Below are positions 1-7,331 of a DNA stretch of 46,647 nucleotides, one piece after another. Every line of letters starts with the position of its first letter. The stretch's first letter is position 1. The position numbers and the translations under genes were made by a program. Source of the stretch: Acidimicrobiales bacterium (GTDB lineage Bacteria > Actinomycetota > Acidimicrobiia > Acidimicrobiales > RAAP-2); contig JADMIJ010000026.1 of the NCBI GenBank assembly GCA_015478655.1, positions 1 through 46,647 on the forward strand. Direction: 5' to 3'. Below the pieces are notes generated by a model. It searched no databases. It saw only the letters and a list, made by a program, of their open reading frames with translations, and was not told the origin of the DNA.

Positions 1-65
1 GCGTCGCTCGCTTCAGGGGCTGGTCAGGGCGCCCACGGATATGTCAGTAGAGCCAGAATTGTCAC

Positions 66-842
66 ATGTCGAGCGTCGGACCCATCCTGCCAACAGGTCG
101 GGAACACCTGGGGCGGGTCGGATTCGAGACCGGGGCCGACGTCTACGAGCGGGCCCGGCCGGGCTATCCCGACGAAGCGGTGGCCCACCTTGTGGCGACC
201 ACCGGCATCGTGGGAGGGTCACGGGTCCTCGACCTCGCGGCGGGCACAGGAAAGCTGACCCGTCAGCTGCACGCCCACGGCGCCGTCTGCCTGGCCGTCG
301 AACCGTCGGCGTCCATGCGGGAGGTCTTCCGTCGGACGGTCCCCGATGTCGTTGCCACCGGTGGGACGGCCGAGATGATCCCGGCGGCCGACGCGACCAT
401 GGACGCCGTGGTGGTGGGGCAGGCCTTCCACTGGTTCGACCCGTCCCGCGCCCTGCCCGAAGCGGCCCGGGTGTTGCGGCCGGGCGGGTGGCTGGCCCTC
501 ATCTGGAACGAGCGGGACGAAACCGACCCGGCGATGGCCGAGCTCGTCCGGATCAGCAGGTGGGACCAAGCGGCGCCCTATCCGGTTGGGATGGACTTCG
601 GGACCGTCATCGACCGCAGCAACCTCTTCGGACCCGTGCGTCGCACCAAATACCCGTTCGTGCAGCGGCTCGACCTGACGTCCTTCGTCGAGCAGGTGGC
701 GTCGCGCAGCTATGTCCAGGTGCTTCCCGATCGGGAGCGCCAGGATCTCCTCACCAAGGTCGCCGCCTTCGGCGCCACCCTGGGCGACCCGATCGCCATG
801 CCCTACATCACCGATCTGTTCTGCGCCCCCGTGGCCACGTGA
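66..842 (+). CDS. Class I SAM-dependent methyltransferase
   Basis: The 258-residue product has a class I methyltransferase Rossmann core. The SAM-binding motif I is visible near residues 55-65 (VLDLAAGTGKLT), a motif II-like acidic region follows, and a VLRPGGWLALIWNER segment corresponds to motif III and its following strand. Such proteins are usually annotated as methyltransferase type 11 / UbiE-like. They act in the cytoplasm on small molecules, and the substrate cannot be read from sequence. The ATG at 66 lies close to the start of the methyltransferase homology. The gene stands alone, 157 bases before an EthD-domain gene on the same strand. Family assignment is secure; the biological role is unknown. 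Confidence 0.85.
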   Translation: MSSVGPILPTGREHLGRVGFETGADVYERARPGYPDEAVAHLVATTGIVGGSRVLDLAAGTGKLTRQLHAHGAVCLAVEPSASMREVFRRTVPDVVATGGTAEMIPAADATMDAVVVGQAFHWFDPSRALPEAARVLRPGGWLALIWNERDETDPAMAELVRISRWDQAAPYPVGMDFGTVIDRSNLFGPVRRTKYPFVQRLDLTSFVEQVASRSYVQVLPDRERQDLLTKVAAFGATLGDPIAMPYITDLFCAPVAT

Positions 843-999
843 TGGCCCGAATCCCACGGCGGCCGGCGCTGAGCGCCCGCCGGTCGGGGTCCGGAGTTGC
901 CAACCCGCCTTCGGAGGGTGGAGCCTCTGGGACCGACGGCGCACGCGATGGCGCCCGGACCGCGCAACGAATGCGATCCCTATGAGGAGGACGTCGTCA

Positions 1000-1368
1000 A
1001 TGATCAAACTGACCTGTCTGCTGAAGCGCAAGGAGGGGATGACGCCGACCGAGTTCCAGGCCTACTGGAAGGACCACCACGCTCCCCTGATCGCCAACGG
1101 CCGCTGCGGCACCCATGTGATCCGCTACGAGCAGAATCCCCGGCCGCTCGATGACTATCGCGGCGATGACGACCGGTCGGGATACGACGGGGTGACCGTC
1201 CAGTGGTTCGCCTCGATGGAGGAGTACTACGCCCACATGAGCGAGGAGGACTCCCCCCAGATGTTCGAGGACATCACCAAGTTCCTCGACCCGGACCATC
1301 TCGACTTCGTGCTCACCGAGGAGCCCCGCGTCATCATCGACGGAACCGTCGACTGGAGCGTGTCGTGA
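1000..1368 (+). CDS. EthD-domain protein
   Basis: The ATG at 1000 is preceded by a perfect AGGAGG at 985-990, which fixes the start; a longer open frame upstream is not needed. The 122-residue product begins with a strand MIKLTCLLKRKEGMT, then FQAYWKDHHAPL, the Tyr-Trp...His signature of EthD/dimeric ferredoxin-like barrel proteins. Family members are small cytoplasmic dimers. The founding EthD belongs to a P450-based ether-degradation cluster, and others are decarboxylases, dehydratases or monooxygenase helpers. The neighbours are an amidohydrolase 38 bases downstream and a P450 about 2 kb further on, so a catabolic role is plausible. The substrate is unknown. Confidence 0.85.
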   Translation: MIKLTCLLKRKEGMTPTEFQAYWKDHHAPLIANGRCGTHVIRYEQNPRPLDDYRGDDDRSGYDGVTVQWFASMEEYYAHMSEEDSPQMFEDITKFLDPDHLDFVLTEEPRVIIDGTVDWSVS

Positions 1369-1406
1369 GCCGGTCTGGTCCCCAAGTTCGCACCTAGACT
1401 GCCACC

Positions 1407-3158
1407 GTGCACGACCTGGTCATCCGTGGTGGTCTCGTCGTCGACGGCACCGGCGCAGCCGCACGCACCGCGGATGTGGCGGTCACCGGCGGGGTCATCA
1501 CGGAAGTAGGTCGGGTGAGCGGCCCGGTTCATCGCGAGTTCGATGCCGACGGCCTTCTGGTCACTCCCGGCTTCGTGGACATCCACACCCACTACGACGG
1601 GCAGGCGACGTGGGACCCTCACCTCACACCATCGTGCTGGCACGGCGTGACCACCGCGGTGATGGGCAACTGCGGCGTCGGATTTGCACCGGTGCGCCCC
1701 GATGGTCAAGAGGCGCTGATCGAACTGATGGAAGGCGTCGAGGACATCCCCGGCACCGCCCTCAGCGAAGGCATGGTGTGGGGATGGGAGACCTTCGAGG
1801 AATACCTCGATGTCCTCGACGCCCAACCCCTCGCCCTGGACATCGGTACCCAGGTTCCCCACGCGGCTCTTCGCTCGTACGCCATGGGAGCACGCGCTCG
1901 CGACGATGCCACGGCTGACGACATTGCCCAGATGGCCGAGGCGTTGTCGCATGCGCTCGGCGCCGGAGCGTTGGGGTTCTCGACGGGCCGAACCGCGGGA
2001 CACCGCGACGTGCACGGTCAATCTGTGCCGGGAACCTACGCCGCAAAGGACGAGCTCGAGGCCCTCGTGGGCGCCGTGCGGTCCGCCGGACATGGCGTCG
2101 TTCAAGTGGTGCCGTCCGGTGTCGGTGGGGTCATCGCCGGCGATGCTGAGGATGCCATGGACTCCGAGCTCGACTGGATAATCGACCTCGGCCTGCGCAG
2201 CGGCATCCCGCTCACGTTTCTGGCCATGCAGCAGGCAGGCGACATCGGTCGCTGGAAGCCGTGGTTCGACCGCGTTCGTGCCGCCGACGAGAGGGGCGGC
2301 CACATCCGGCCACAGGTTGCGTGCCGTTGCTTCGGTGTGCTCATGGGCCATCAGTCCCGGCTCAATCCATTCCGTCACCGCGCCACCTATCAGGGCATCG
2401 CCCACCTTCCCCTCTTCGAACGGGTGGAGGCCATGCGCCGTCCAGAGGTTCGGATGGCCATCCTCCAGGACCCACCGGACCACAGCGGTCCCTTCGCCAT
2501 GGACCAAATCGGGCGTCGCGGCTTCGACCGACTCTTTCCGCTGGGCATCGACCTCGACTACGAGCCCACCACCGACAGCAGCATCGGTGCAGTTGCACGA
2601 CGCCAGGGTCGCGATCCGTGGGAGGTCGGCTACGACGCCTTGCTGGGATCGGCCGGCCGAGAGTTTCTGTTGCTGCCGCTGCTGAACTTCGGGGGCGACT
2701 CCTATGACGGGTTGGCGGAGATGATGAGCGACCCGATGACGGTGCAAGGCCTTGGTGACGGGGGTGCCCACGTCGGCCTGGTCTGTGACGCCAGCATGAC
2801 CACCTACCTCATCAGCTATTGGACCCGGGACCGCACCCGCGGCGATCGCCTCCCCCTGGAAACCGCGGTCAGGCGTCTCACCCGTGATCCCGCTGAGCTC
2901 TACGGCCTCCGGGACCGGGGCGTGGTCGAGCCCGGCCGAAAGGCCGATCTCAACGTCATCGACTACGAGAACCTTCGTCTGCTTCACCCCGAGCAGGTCA
3001 CCGACCTCCCCGGCAATGCGGGACGGCTCATTCAACGTTCGCACGGCTACGTCGCCACCCTGGTCAACGGGGAGGAGGTCGTCGCCGCCGGCGAACTCAC
3101 CGATGCCCGTCCGGGCCGCCTGGTGCGGGGCCACCACTTCGCTCTTTCCCACGACTGA
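1407..3158 (+). CDS. N-acyl-D-amino-acid deacylase / D-aminoacylase family amidohydrolase
   Basis: The product has 583 residues, a usual length for the D-aminoacylase branch of the amidohydrolase superfamily. The N-terminal beta-sandwich (DLVIRGGLVVDGTG) leads to the metal motif GFVDIHTHYDGQ (HxH) and then VMGNCGVGFAPVRP, typical of this branch. The C-terminal half carries GDGGAHVGLVCDASM, with the Asp/His expected at the metal centre, and RKADLNVIDYE before the closing sandwich. These cytoplasmic enzymes hydrolyse N-acyl-D-amino acids or related amides; the substrate here is not known. The GTG start has no Shine-Dalgarno sequence, but TAGACT lies at 1395-1400, six bases upstream, suggesting a leaderless mRNA. 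Confidence 0.9.
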   Translation: MHDLVIRGGLVVDGTGAAARTADVAVTGGVITEVGRVSGPVHREFDADGLLVTPGFVDIHTHYDGQATWDPHLTPSCWHGVTTAVMGNCGVGFAPVRPDGQEALIELMEGVEDIPGTALSEGMVWGWETFEEYLDVLDAQPLALDIGTQVPHAALRSYAMGARARDDATADDIAQMAEALSHALGAGALGFSTGRTAGHRDVHGQSVPGTYAAKDELEALVGAVRSAGHGVVQVVPSGVGGVIAGDAEDAMDSELDWIIDLGLRSGIPLTFLAMQQAGDIGRWKPWFDRVRAADERGGHIRPQVACRCFGVLMGHQSRLNPFRHRATYQGIAHLPLFERVEAMRRPEVRMAILQDPPDHSGPFAMDQIGRRGFDRLFPLGIDLDYEPTTDSSIGAVARRQGRDPWEVGYDALLGSAGREFLLLPLLNFGGDSYDGLAEMMSDPMTVQGLGDGGAHVGLVCDASMTTYLISYWTRDRTRGDRLPLETAVRRLTRDPAELYGLRDRGVVEPGRKADLNVIDYENLRLLHPEQVTDLPGNAGRLIQRSHGYVATLVNGEEVVAAGELTDARPGRLVRGHHFALSHD

Positions 3159-3279
3159 CTGGAGCCGAGCCCCTGACGGGACGGGCGGCTGCGACGAAGC
3201 AGTCCGAGCACTGCGATCCTGGCATTGCGACCTGAGCTGCCAGACGGGTTGCAGATCTCGAGGGAAACGGTCCCCCTCG

Positions 3280-3308
3280 TTGACATGGGCTCGGGTCGGA
3301 CGTACGAT
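3280..3308 (+). promoter_or_regulatory. Sigma70-type promoter of the P450 gene
   Basis: TTGACA at 3280-3285 and TACGAT at 3303-3308 are separated by exactly 17 bases. This is a near-consensus vegetative promoter, and the best one in the window. Transcription should begin near 3315, about 40 bases before the ATG at 3356. The -10 box overlaps the left end of the inverted repeat at 3307-3343. Confidence 0.8.
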
Positions 3309-3343
3309 CCATTGAATCGGACAGGGTGTCCGATGGAATGGAT
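3307..3343 (+). promoter_or_regulatory. Inverted-repeat operator, probably for the TetR regulator at 4610
   Basis: The left arm ATCCATTGAATCGGACA (3307-3323) and right arm TGTCCGATGGAATGGAT (3327-3343) are inverted repeats matching at 15 of 17 positions around a GGG spacer. The repeat covers the end of the -10 box and the transcription start, the classic place for a repressor. The TetR gene directly after the P450 is the obvious ligand. The operator also argues against the in-frame GTG at 3326 or ATG at 3338 as the P450 start, because both would lie inside the site. Confidence 0.75.
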
Positions 3344-3355
3344 GGATCATCCGAC

Positions 3356-4609
3356 ATGTCTCAGACCCAGATCGACATCAGCGACGTCAGCTTCGAGGAC
3401 ATCGACCTGACCGACTCCAGCCTCTTTGTCGAGCGGGTGCCCCACGAATGGTTCGCCTTCTTGCGCAGGAACGCCCCGGTGTGGTGGCAGGCCGAGGCCG
3501 ATGGTCCCGGGTTCTGGGCGGTGACCTCTCACGCCGACTGCACGACGGTCAACCGCGACTACGAACACTTCTCCTCCTACCGGAACGCCACCTACCTCTG
3601 GGAGCTGCCCGAGGAGGAGCTCGAGCAGCAGCGGCTGATCATGTTGAACATGGACCCTCCGCTCCACACCCGGTACCGCCGTCTGGTCAACAAGGGCTTC
3701 ACCCCCCGGATGGTGGCCCAGCTCCACGACCGGATCCACAACGCCACCGATGAGATCATCGATTCGGTCATCGAGCAGGGCCGCGCCGACTTCGTCACCG
3801 ACATCGCCGCCGAGCTCCCCCTGATCGTGATCGCCGACACGCTCGGGGTACCCGACGAGGACCGGCACCGGATGTTCGACTGGTCGAACCGGATGATCGG
3901 CAGTGAGGACCCTGAGTACCAGACGGCGGGCGAGGTGGCCCAGGTGGCGTCGATGGAGCTGTATGCCTACGCCTCCGAGCTGTTCGGGGCCAAGCGGGCC
4001 AACCCCCAGGACGACCTGATGAGCGTGCTGACCGATGTGGAGATCGAGGGGGAGAAGCTCTCCCAATTCGAGCTCGAAATGTTCTTCCTGCTGCTGACGG
4101 TGGCCGGGAACGAGACCACCCGGAACCTCATCTCCGGCGCCATGGCGGCCTTCTTCGACCACCCCGACCAGTGGGAGCTGCTCCGCAACGACCGTTCGCT
4201 GTTGCCCACCGCGGTGGAGGAGATGCTCCGCTACGTGACGCCGGTGATGAATTTCCGGCGCCAGAGCACCAGTCGGTTCGAGCTCGGGGGCCAGGTCATC
4301 GAAGAGGACAGCAAGGTTGTGTTCTTCCACATCTCGGGCAATCGGGACGAAGCCGTGTTCGACGACCCTCAGCGGTTCGACATCACCCGGAACCCCAATC
4401 CGCACCTCGCCTTCGGGGCCGGGGGGCCGCACTTCTGTCTGGGGGCCAATCTGGCCCGCATGGAGATCCGGGTCATGTTCGAGCACCTGCTCGACCGGAT
4501 GCCGGACATGGAACTCGATGGCAACGTCGAGAGGCTGCAGTCACCGTTCATCAACGGCGTCAAGCACATCCCGGTGAAGTTCCCTCCCGCGGCCCGCGTC
4601 TCCGCCTAG
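3356..4609 (+). CDS. Cytochrome P450
   Basis: From the ATG at 3356 the product has 417 residues, normal for a soluble class I bacterial P450. The I-helix oxygen-binding motif AGNETT, the K-helix ExxR (EEMLRY) and the heme-binding segment FGAGGPHFCLGANLARME are all present, with the axial Cys at residue 361. The enzyme would hydroxylate a hydrophobic substrate using electrons from a ferredoxin/reductase pair, neither of which is encoded nearby. The motifs resemble the CYP124/125/142 group, which acts on sterol side chains or branched lipids; this is a resemblance, not an assignment. A strong promoter and operator lie upstream. A TetR gene starts on the base after the stop codon. Confidence 0.93.
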   Translation: MSQTQIDISDVSFEDIDLTDSSLFVERVPHEWFAFLRRNAPVWWQAEADGPGFWAVTSHADCTTVNRDYEHFSSYRNATYLWELPEEELEQQRLIMLNMDPPLHTRYRRLVNKGFTPRMVAQLHDRIHNATDEIIDSVIEQGRADFVTDIAAELPLIVIADTLGVPDEDRHRMFDWSNRMIGSEDPEYQTAGEVAQVASMELYAYASELFGAKRANPQDDLMSVLTDVEIEGEKLSQFELEMFFLLLTVAGNETTRNLISGAMAAFFDHPDQWELLRNDRSLLPTAVEEMLRYVTPVMNFRRQSTSRFELGGQVIEEDSKVVFFHISGNRDEAVFDDPQRFDITRNPNPHLAFGAGGPHFCLGANLARMEIRVMFEHLLDRMPDMELDGNVERLQSPFINGVKHIPVKFPPAARVSA

Positions 4610-5230
4610 ATGGCGCACCGCAAGGCGGCCGACAACCTCAAAGAGGTCATTCGGGACTTTCGTCGTGATCAGGTCATCGAGGTGGCGCGACGGCTCTTCG
4701 GGGAGCGGGGTACCACTGACGTGTCGATGGACGAGATCGCGGCCGAAGCCGGCGTGGCCCGATCCACGGTGTACGTGTACTTCGCCAACCGCGACGAGCT
4801 CCTGCGTGCCTGCCTGAAGGGCATGCACGACCAGCTCCTGGACGAAATCGCGGTGACGTGGGAGCAGGATGCCGATCCGATTCCCCGCCTCGAGCGACTG
4901 ATCGAGGGGATGCTCGAGCGGATCGACGATGATCCCGCCTTCTTCCGGCTGGCGCTGGTGGCCCAGGGCGCCATGACCCAGGGCGGCGAGGCGGTGGGAT
5001 CCGAGCTGGCCCAGATCGGCCTCAGCATCGCCCGGCTCATCAGCGACCTCTACGTGGAGGGCGTGGCATTGGGCATCTTCAGGGACATCGACCCGGACCG
5101 GGCCACCGCCCTCATCGGCCAGCAGATCTACGGCGCCATGTCGGTCCGGGCCGGCGAGCCGCTGCCGGAACCGGCCGCGGCGGTGGCTGCGGCGACCTGC
5201 GCCTTCATCCTGCACGGCCTCGGGACCTGA
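4610..5230 (+). CDS. TetR/AcrR-family transcriptional regulator
   Basis: The ATG directly follows the P450 stop codon (TAG|ATG), so translation is probably coupled. The 206-residue protein has an N-terminal three-helix DNA-binding domain at about residues 20-65. It includes VARRLFGERGTTDVSMDEIA, AGVARSTVYVYFANRDEL and the usual ligand-binding helices after it. TetR proteins repress as dimers and release DNA on binding a small molecule. The likely target is the 37-base inverted repeat at 3307-3343 over the P450 promoter, giving a self-contained substrate-inducible unit that also autoregulates. The inducer is presumably the P450 substrate or a relative. Confidence 0.92.
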   Translation: MAHRKAADNLKEVIRDFRRDQVIEVARRLFGERGTTDVSMDEIAAEAGVARSTVYVYFANRDELLRACLKGMHDQLLDEIAVTWEQDADPIPRLERLIEGMLERIDDDPAFFRLALVAQGAMTQGGEAVGSELAQIGLSIARLISDLYVEGVALGIFRDIDPDRATALIGQQIYGAMSVRAGEPLPEPAAAVAAATCAFILHGLGT

Positions 5231-5290
5231 ACGACCAGCACCGCGCGCGGCTCGGACCGGCCTGGCTTCCTGCGGCTCCCGGACACTGGA

Positions 5291-6508
5291 TCAAACGGGC
5301 TCCACCTGTCGCTCCGCCACCGCCTCGAACTCGCCGTGGCCCGGCACGAGTGCGCCTTCGATGCGGTGCCGGGCGCGGGATTGCTCGGCGGCGTCCTCCC
5401 AGCGCCGTTCGACATCCCCGAACCGCCACAGCGACAGGGCGAGGGCCCACACCACCACGAAGACGCCGACGATGACGAAACCGGCCCGGTTGAGGTTGAA
5501 GTTGCTCAACCAGAGCCAGAACGACCCTCCGAGGCCGAGCTCCTGGCCGACCAGGCCGAACAGCTCGACCGTCCCGATGAACAGGGCGATGGCCACGGAC
5601 AAGGCCGTGATCACGATGTTGTAGTACACCTTGCGGATCGGGCGCGAGAACGCCCACCCGTAGGCGAAGTTCATGAAGCAGCCGTCGACGGTGTCGAACA
5701 GGCTCATTCCGGCGGCGAACAGGAGCGGCAGCGACAGGACGGCCCAGAACGGCAGCCCACTGGCCACCGCCGTCCCGGACAGGACCAGCAGGGCGACCTC
5801 GGTGGCGGTGTCGAAGCCCAGGCCGAACAGCAGGCCGACCGGATACATCTTCCATGGACTGTCGATGCGGCGCGCCATCGGGCCGAGCAACCGATTCATC
5901 AGCCCGCGCTGGTTGAGGTGCTCCTCCAGCGCCTCGTCGTCGTAGTGGCCGTGGCGGATGCGGAAGAAGACCTTGGTGATCGAGACCAGGATGACGAGGT
6001 TCAAGACGGCGATGAGGTAGAGGAACGAGCCGGACACCGACGTCCCCACGATGGTGGTCCAATGATGCAGACCGGAGCCGCTGCTCTTGACCTGTTCGTC
6101 GAGGAACCGAATGCCGAAATTCAGGACCACGGCCAAGGCGAACACCACGCTCGAGTGCCCGAGTGAGAACCAGAACCCCACGCTCAGCGGGCGCTTGCCG
6201 TCGGCCATCAGCTTGCGGGTGGTGTTGTCGATGGCGGTGATGTGGTCGGCGTCGAAGGCGTGCCGCATCCCGAGGGTGTAGGCCAGCACGCCGGTCCCGA
6301 AGCCGAACAGCCCCGTTCTGCTCAGGTGGTAGTGGTGCGGGATGGCGGCGAACAGGGTGACCAACCCGAGGACGGTGAGTCCGATCACCGTGGCGGCCAT
6401 CCCGGCCACGCGTCGCCATTCGGACGGGCTCAAGGAGTCCCTGATGCGGCGGAGCCTCCCCGGCGCCGCACCCACCAACTTCACCCGGTCAACGGTGCCG
6501 CCGTCCAT
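5291..6508 (-). CDS. Nickel/cobalt permease, NiCoT (HoxN/NixA) family
   Basis: The product has 405 residues with about eight predicted membrane segments. All four NiCoT signatures are readable: RHAFDADHI in helix II, LGHSSVV in helix III, LGFDTATEV, and AGMSLFDTVDG. The RHAxDADHI His/Asp residues are known to be needed for Ni2+/Co2+ uptake in this family. It is an inner-membrane secondary transporter for trace nickel or cobalt; the sequence does not decide which metal. A Fur-family gene lies 51 bases upstream on the same strand. The gap holds a promoter with an overlapping 7-1-7 inverted repeat, so metal-dependent repression is likely. The ATG at 6508 has no Shine-Dalgarno sequence. Confidence 0.95.
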   Translation of the reverse strand: MDGGTVDRVKLVGAAPGRLRRIRDSLSPSEWRRVAGMAATVIGLTVLGLVTLFAAIPHHYHLSRTGLFGFGTGVLAYTLGMRHAFDADHITAIDNTTRKLMADGKRPLSVGFWFSLGHSSVVFALAVVLNFGIRFLDEQVKSSGSGLHHWTTIVGTSVSGSFLYLIAVLNLVILVSITKVFFRIRHGHYDDEALEEHLNQRGLMNRLLGPMARRIDSPWKMYPVGLLFGLGFDTATEVALLVLSGTAVASGLPFWAVLSLPLLFAAGMSLFDTVDGCFMNFAYGWAFSRPIRKVYYNIVITALSVAIALFIGTVELFGLVGQELGLGGSFWLWLSNFNLNRAGFVIVGVFVVVWALALSLWRFGDVERRWEDAAEQSRARHRIEGALVPGHGEFEAVAERQVEPV

Positions 6509-6516
6509 ATGTTGCG

Positions 6517-6545
6517 AGACTAGATCACCTGCGAACAGTTCGCAA
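6517..6545 (-). promoter_or_regulatory. Permease promoter with a Fur-type 7-1-7 operator
   Basis: On the minus strand TTGCGA (6545-6540) and TAGTCT (6522-6517) are spaced 17 bases apart, and TAGTCT is eight bases before the permease ATG. A perfect inverted repeat TGCGAAC-A-GTTCGCA occupies 6530-6544, covering the -35 box and half of the spacer. The 7-1-7 layout is the geometry of Fur, Zur, PerR and Nur boxes. The Fur-family gene just upstream is the natural regulator. Confidence 0.7.
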
Positions 6546-6559
6546 TGAGGGGAGGATCC

Positions 6560-6997
6560 TCAGCGGCCGGCCTTGGCCGCACAGCGCCCGCACACGCCGC
6601 TGAGGGAGAAATGGTGGGGATCGATCACGAATCCGGTGTCATCCAACAGCCGTTTCCGCAGCGGATCGAAGGTCGAATCGGGTATCTCGATCACCCGGCC
6701 GCACCCCTCGCAGACCAGGTGGTGGTGGACGTCATCGGCGAGATGCCATCTCGATGGTCCGTGCCCGAGATGGACGTGGAAGGCGATCTCGAGCTTCTCG
6801 AGCAGTTCCAGCGTCCGGTAGACGGTGGCCAGGTTGACGTCGGGATGGTGGACCCAAACCGCCTCTGCCACCTGCTCGGCGGTCTGATGGTCGCCGCTCC
6901 GGTCGAGCGCCTCCACCACCGCCCTGCGGTCCACCGTGACCCGGCTTCCCGACGCTCGGATAGCCTCGATGGCCTCTTCCACCCGCTGAGCTGACAT
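6560..6997 (-). CDS. Fur-family metalloregulator (Nur-like candidate)
   Basis: The 145-residue product has a winged-helix N-terminus (RVTVDRRAVVEAL, then TAEQVAEAVWVHHPDVNLATVYRTL). Its dimerisation domain is rich in metal ligands, with HVHLGHGPSRWHLADDVHHHLVCEGCGRVIEI. The paired cysteines CEGC and CGRC look like a structural zinc site. The ATG at 6997 was chosen because the longer frame overlaps the sulfur-carrier gene and its extra residues are not Fur-like. TACGAT lies eight bases before this ATG. Its position beside a nickel/cobalt permease, with a Fur-type box on that promoter, suggests a nickel sensor, but iron, zinc or peroxide sensing cannot be excluded by eye. Confidence 0.88.
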   Translation of the reverse strand: MSAQRVEEAIEAIRASGSRVTVDRRAVVEALDRSGDHQTAEQVAEAVWVHHPDVNLATVYRTLELLEKLEIAFHVHLGHGPSRWHLADDVHHHLVCEGCGRVIEIPDSTFDPLRKRLLDDTGFVIDPHHFSLSGVCGRCAAKAGR

Positions 6998-7055
6998 CGC
7001 CTGGCATCGTAGCGGCGGGACGTTCGCGTTCCCCCGGCGCCGGGCCGCGCCGCAG

Positions 7056-7331
7056 TCAGCCGCCGGCCACGGCAGGAACGATCGACAGGGTCTGGCCCTC
7101 GGCCACCGGGGTGGCCAGTCCCTCGAGGAAGCGGACGTCCTCATCAGCGACGAAGACGTTCACGAAGCGCCGGAGCTCGCCGGTGTCGTCGAACAACCGC
7201 TCGGCGAACCCGGCGTGCGCGGCGTCGAGGGCCTTCAGCACCTCGCCGACGGTGGTGCCCTCGACGCCCACCTCGCCGGCGCCGCCGGTGAGGGTCCGCA
7301 ACTGGGTGGGGATCCGGACCTTGATGGTCAT
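7056..7331 (-). CDS. MoaD/ThiS-type ubiquitin-like sulfur carrier protein
   Basis: This 91-residue protein begins TIKVRIPTQLRTLTGG and ends VPAVAGG. It has the beta-grasp layout and the C-terminal Gly-Gly used to form a thiocarboxylate after adenylation. Its ATG overlaps the stop of the threonine synthase-like gene by four bases (ATGA, 7328-7331), so the two are translated together. Known relatives carry sulfur for molybdopterin, thiamine, or cysteine (CysO with CysM). No moaE, thiG or JAMM protease gene is nearby, so the partner is most likely the PLP enzyme it overlaps. The function of the pair is an inference. Confidence 0.88.
   Translation of the reverse strand: MTIKVRIPTQLRTLTGGAGEVGVEGTTVGEVLKALDAAHAGFAERLFDDTGELRRFVNVFVADEDVRFLEGLATPVAEGQTLSIVPAVAGG

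Noticed and set aside
865..877. Palindrome GGCGCT-G-AGCGCC after the methyltransferase as a terminator
   Set aside because: The stem needs a 5-base loop and only four pairs remain, with no U-tract; too weak to list.
1227..3350. Long minus-strand frame of 707 codons opposite the amidohydrolase
   Set aside because: It is the shadow of a GC-rich gene: no domain, and the + strand amidohydrolase motifs are intact.
3326..3355. In-frame GTG (3326) and ATG (3338) as longer P450 starts
   Set aside because: Both lie inside the 37-bp inverted repeat and close to the predicted transcription start; the ATG at 3356 fits the family start better.
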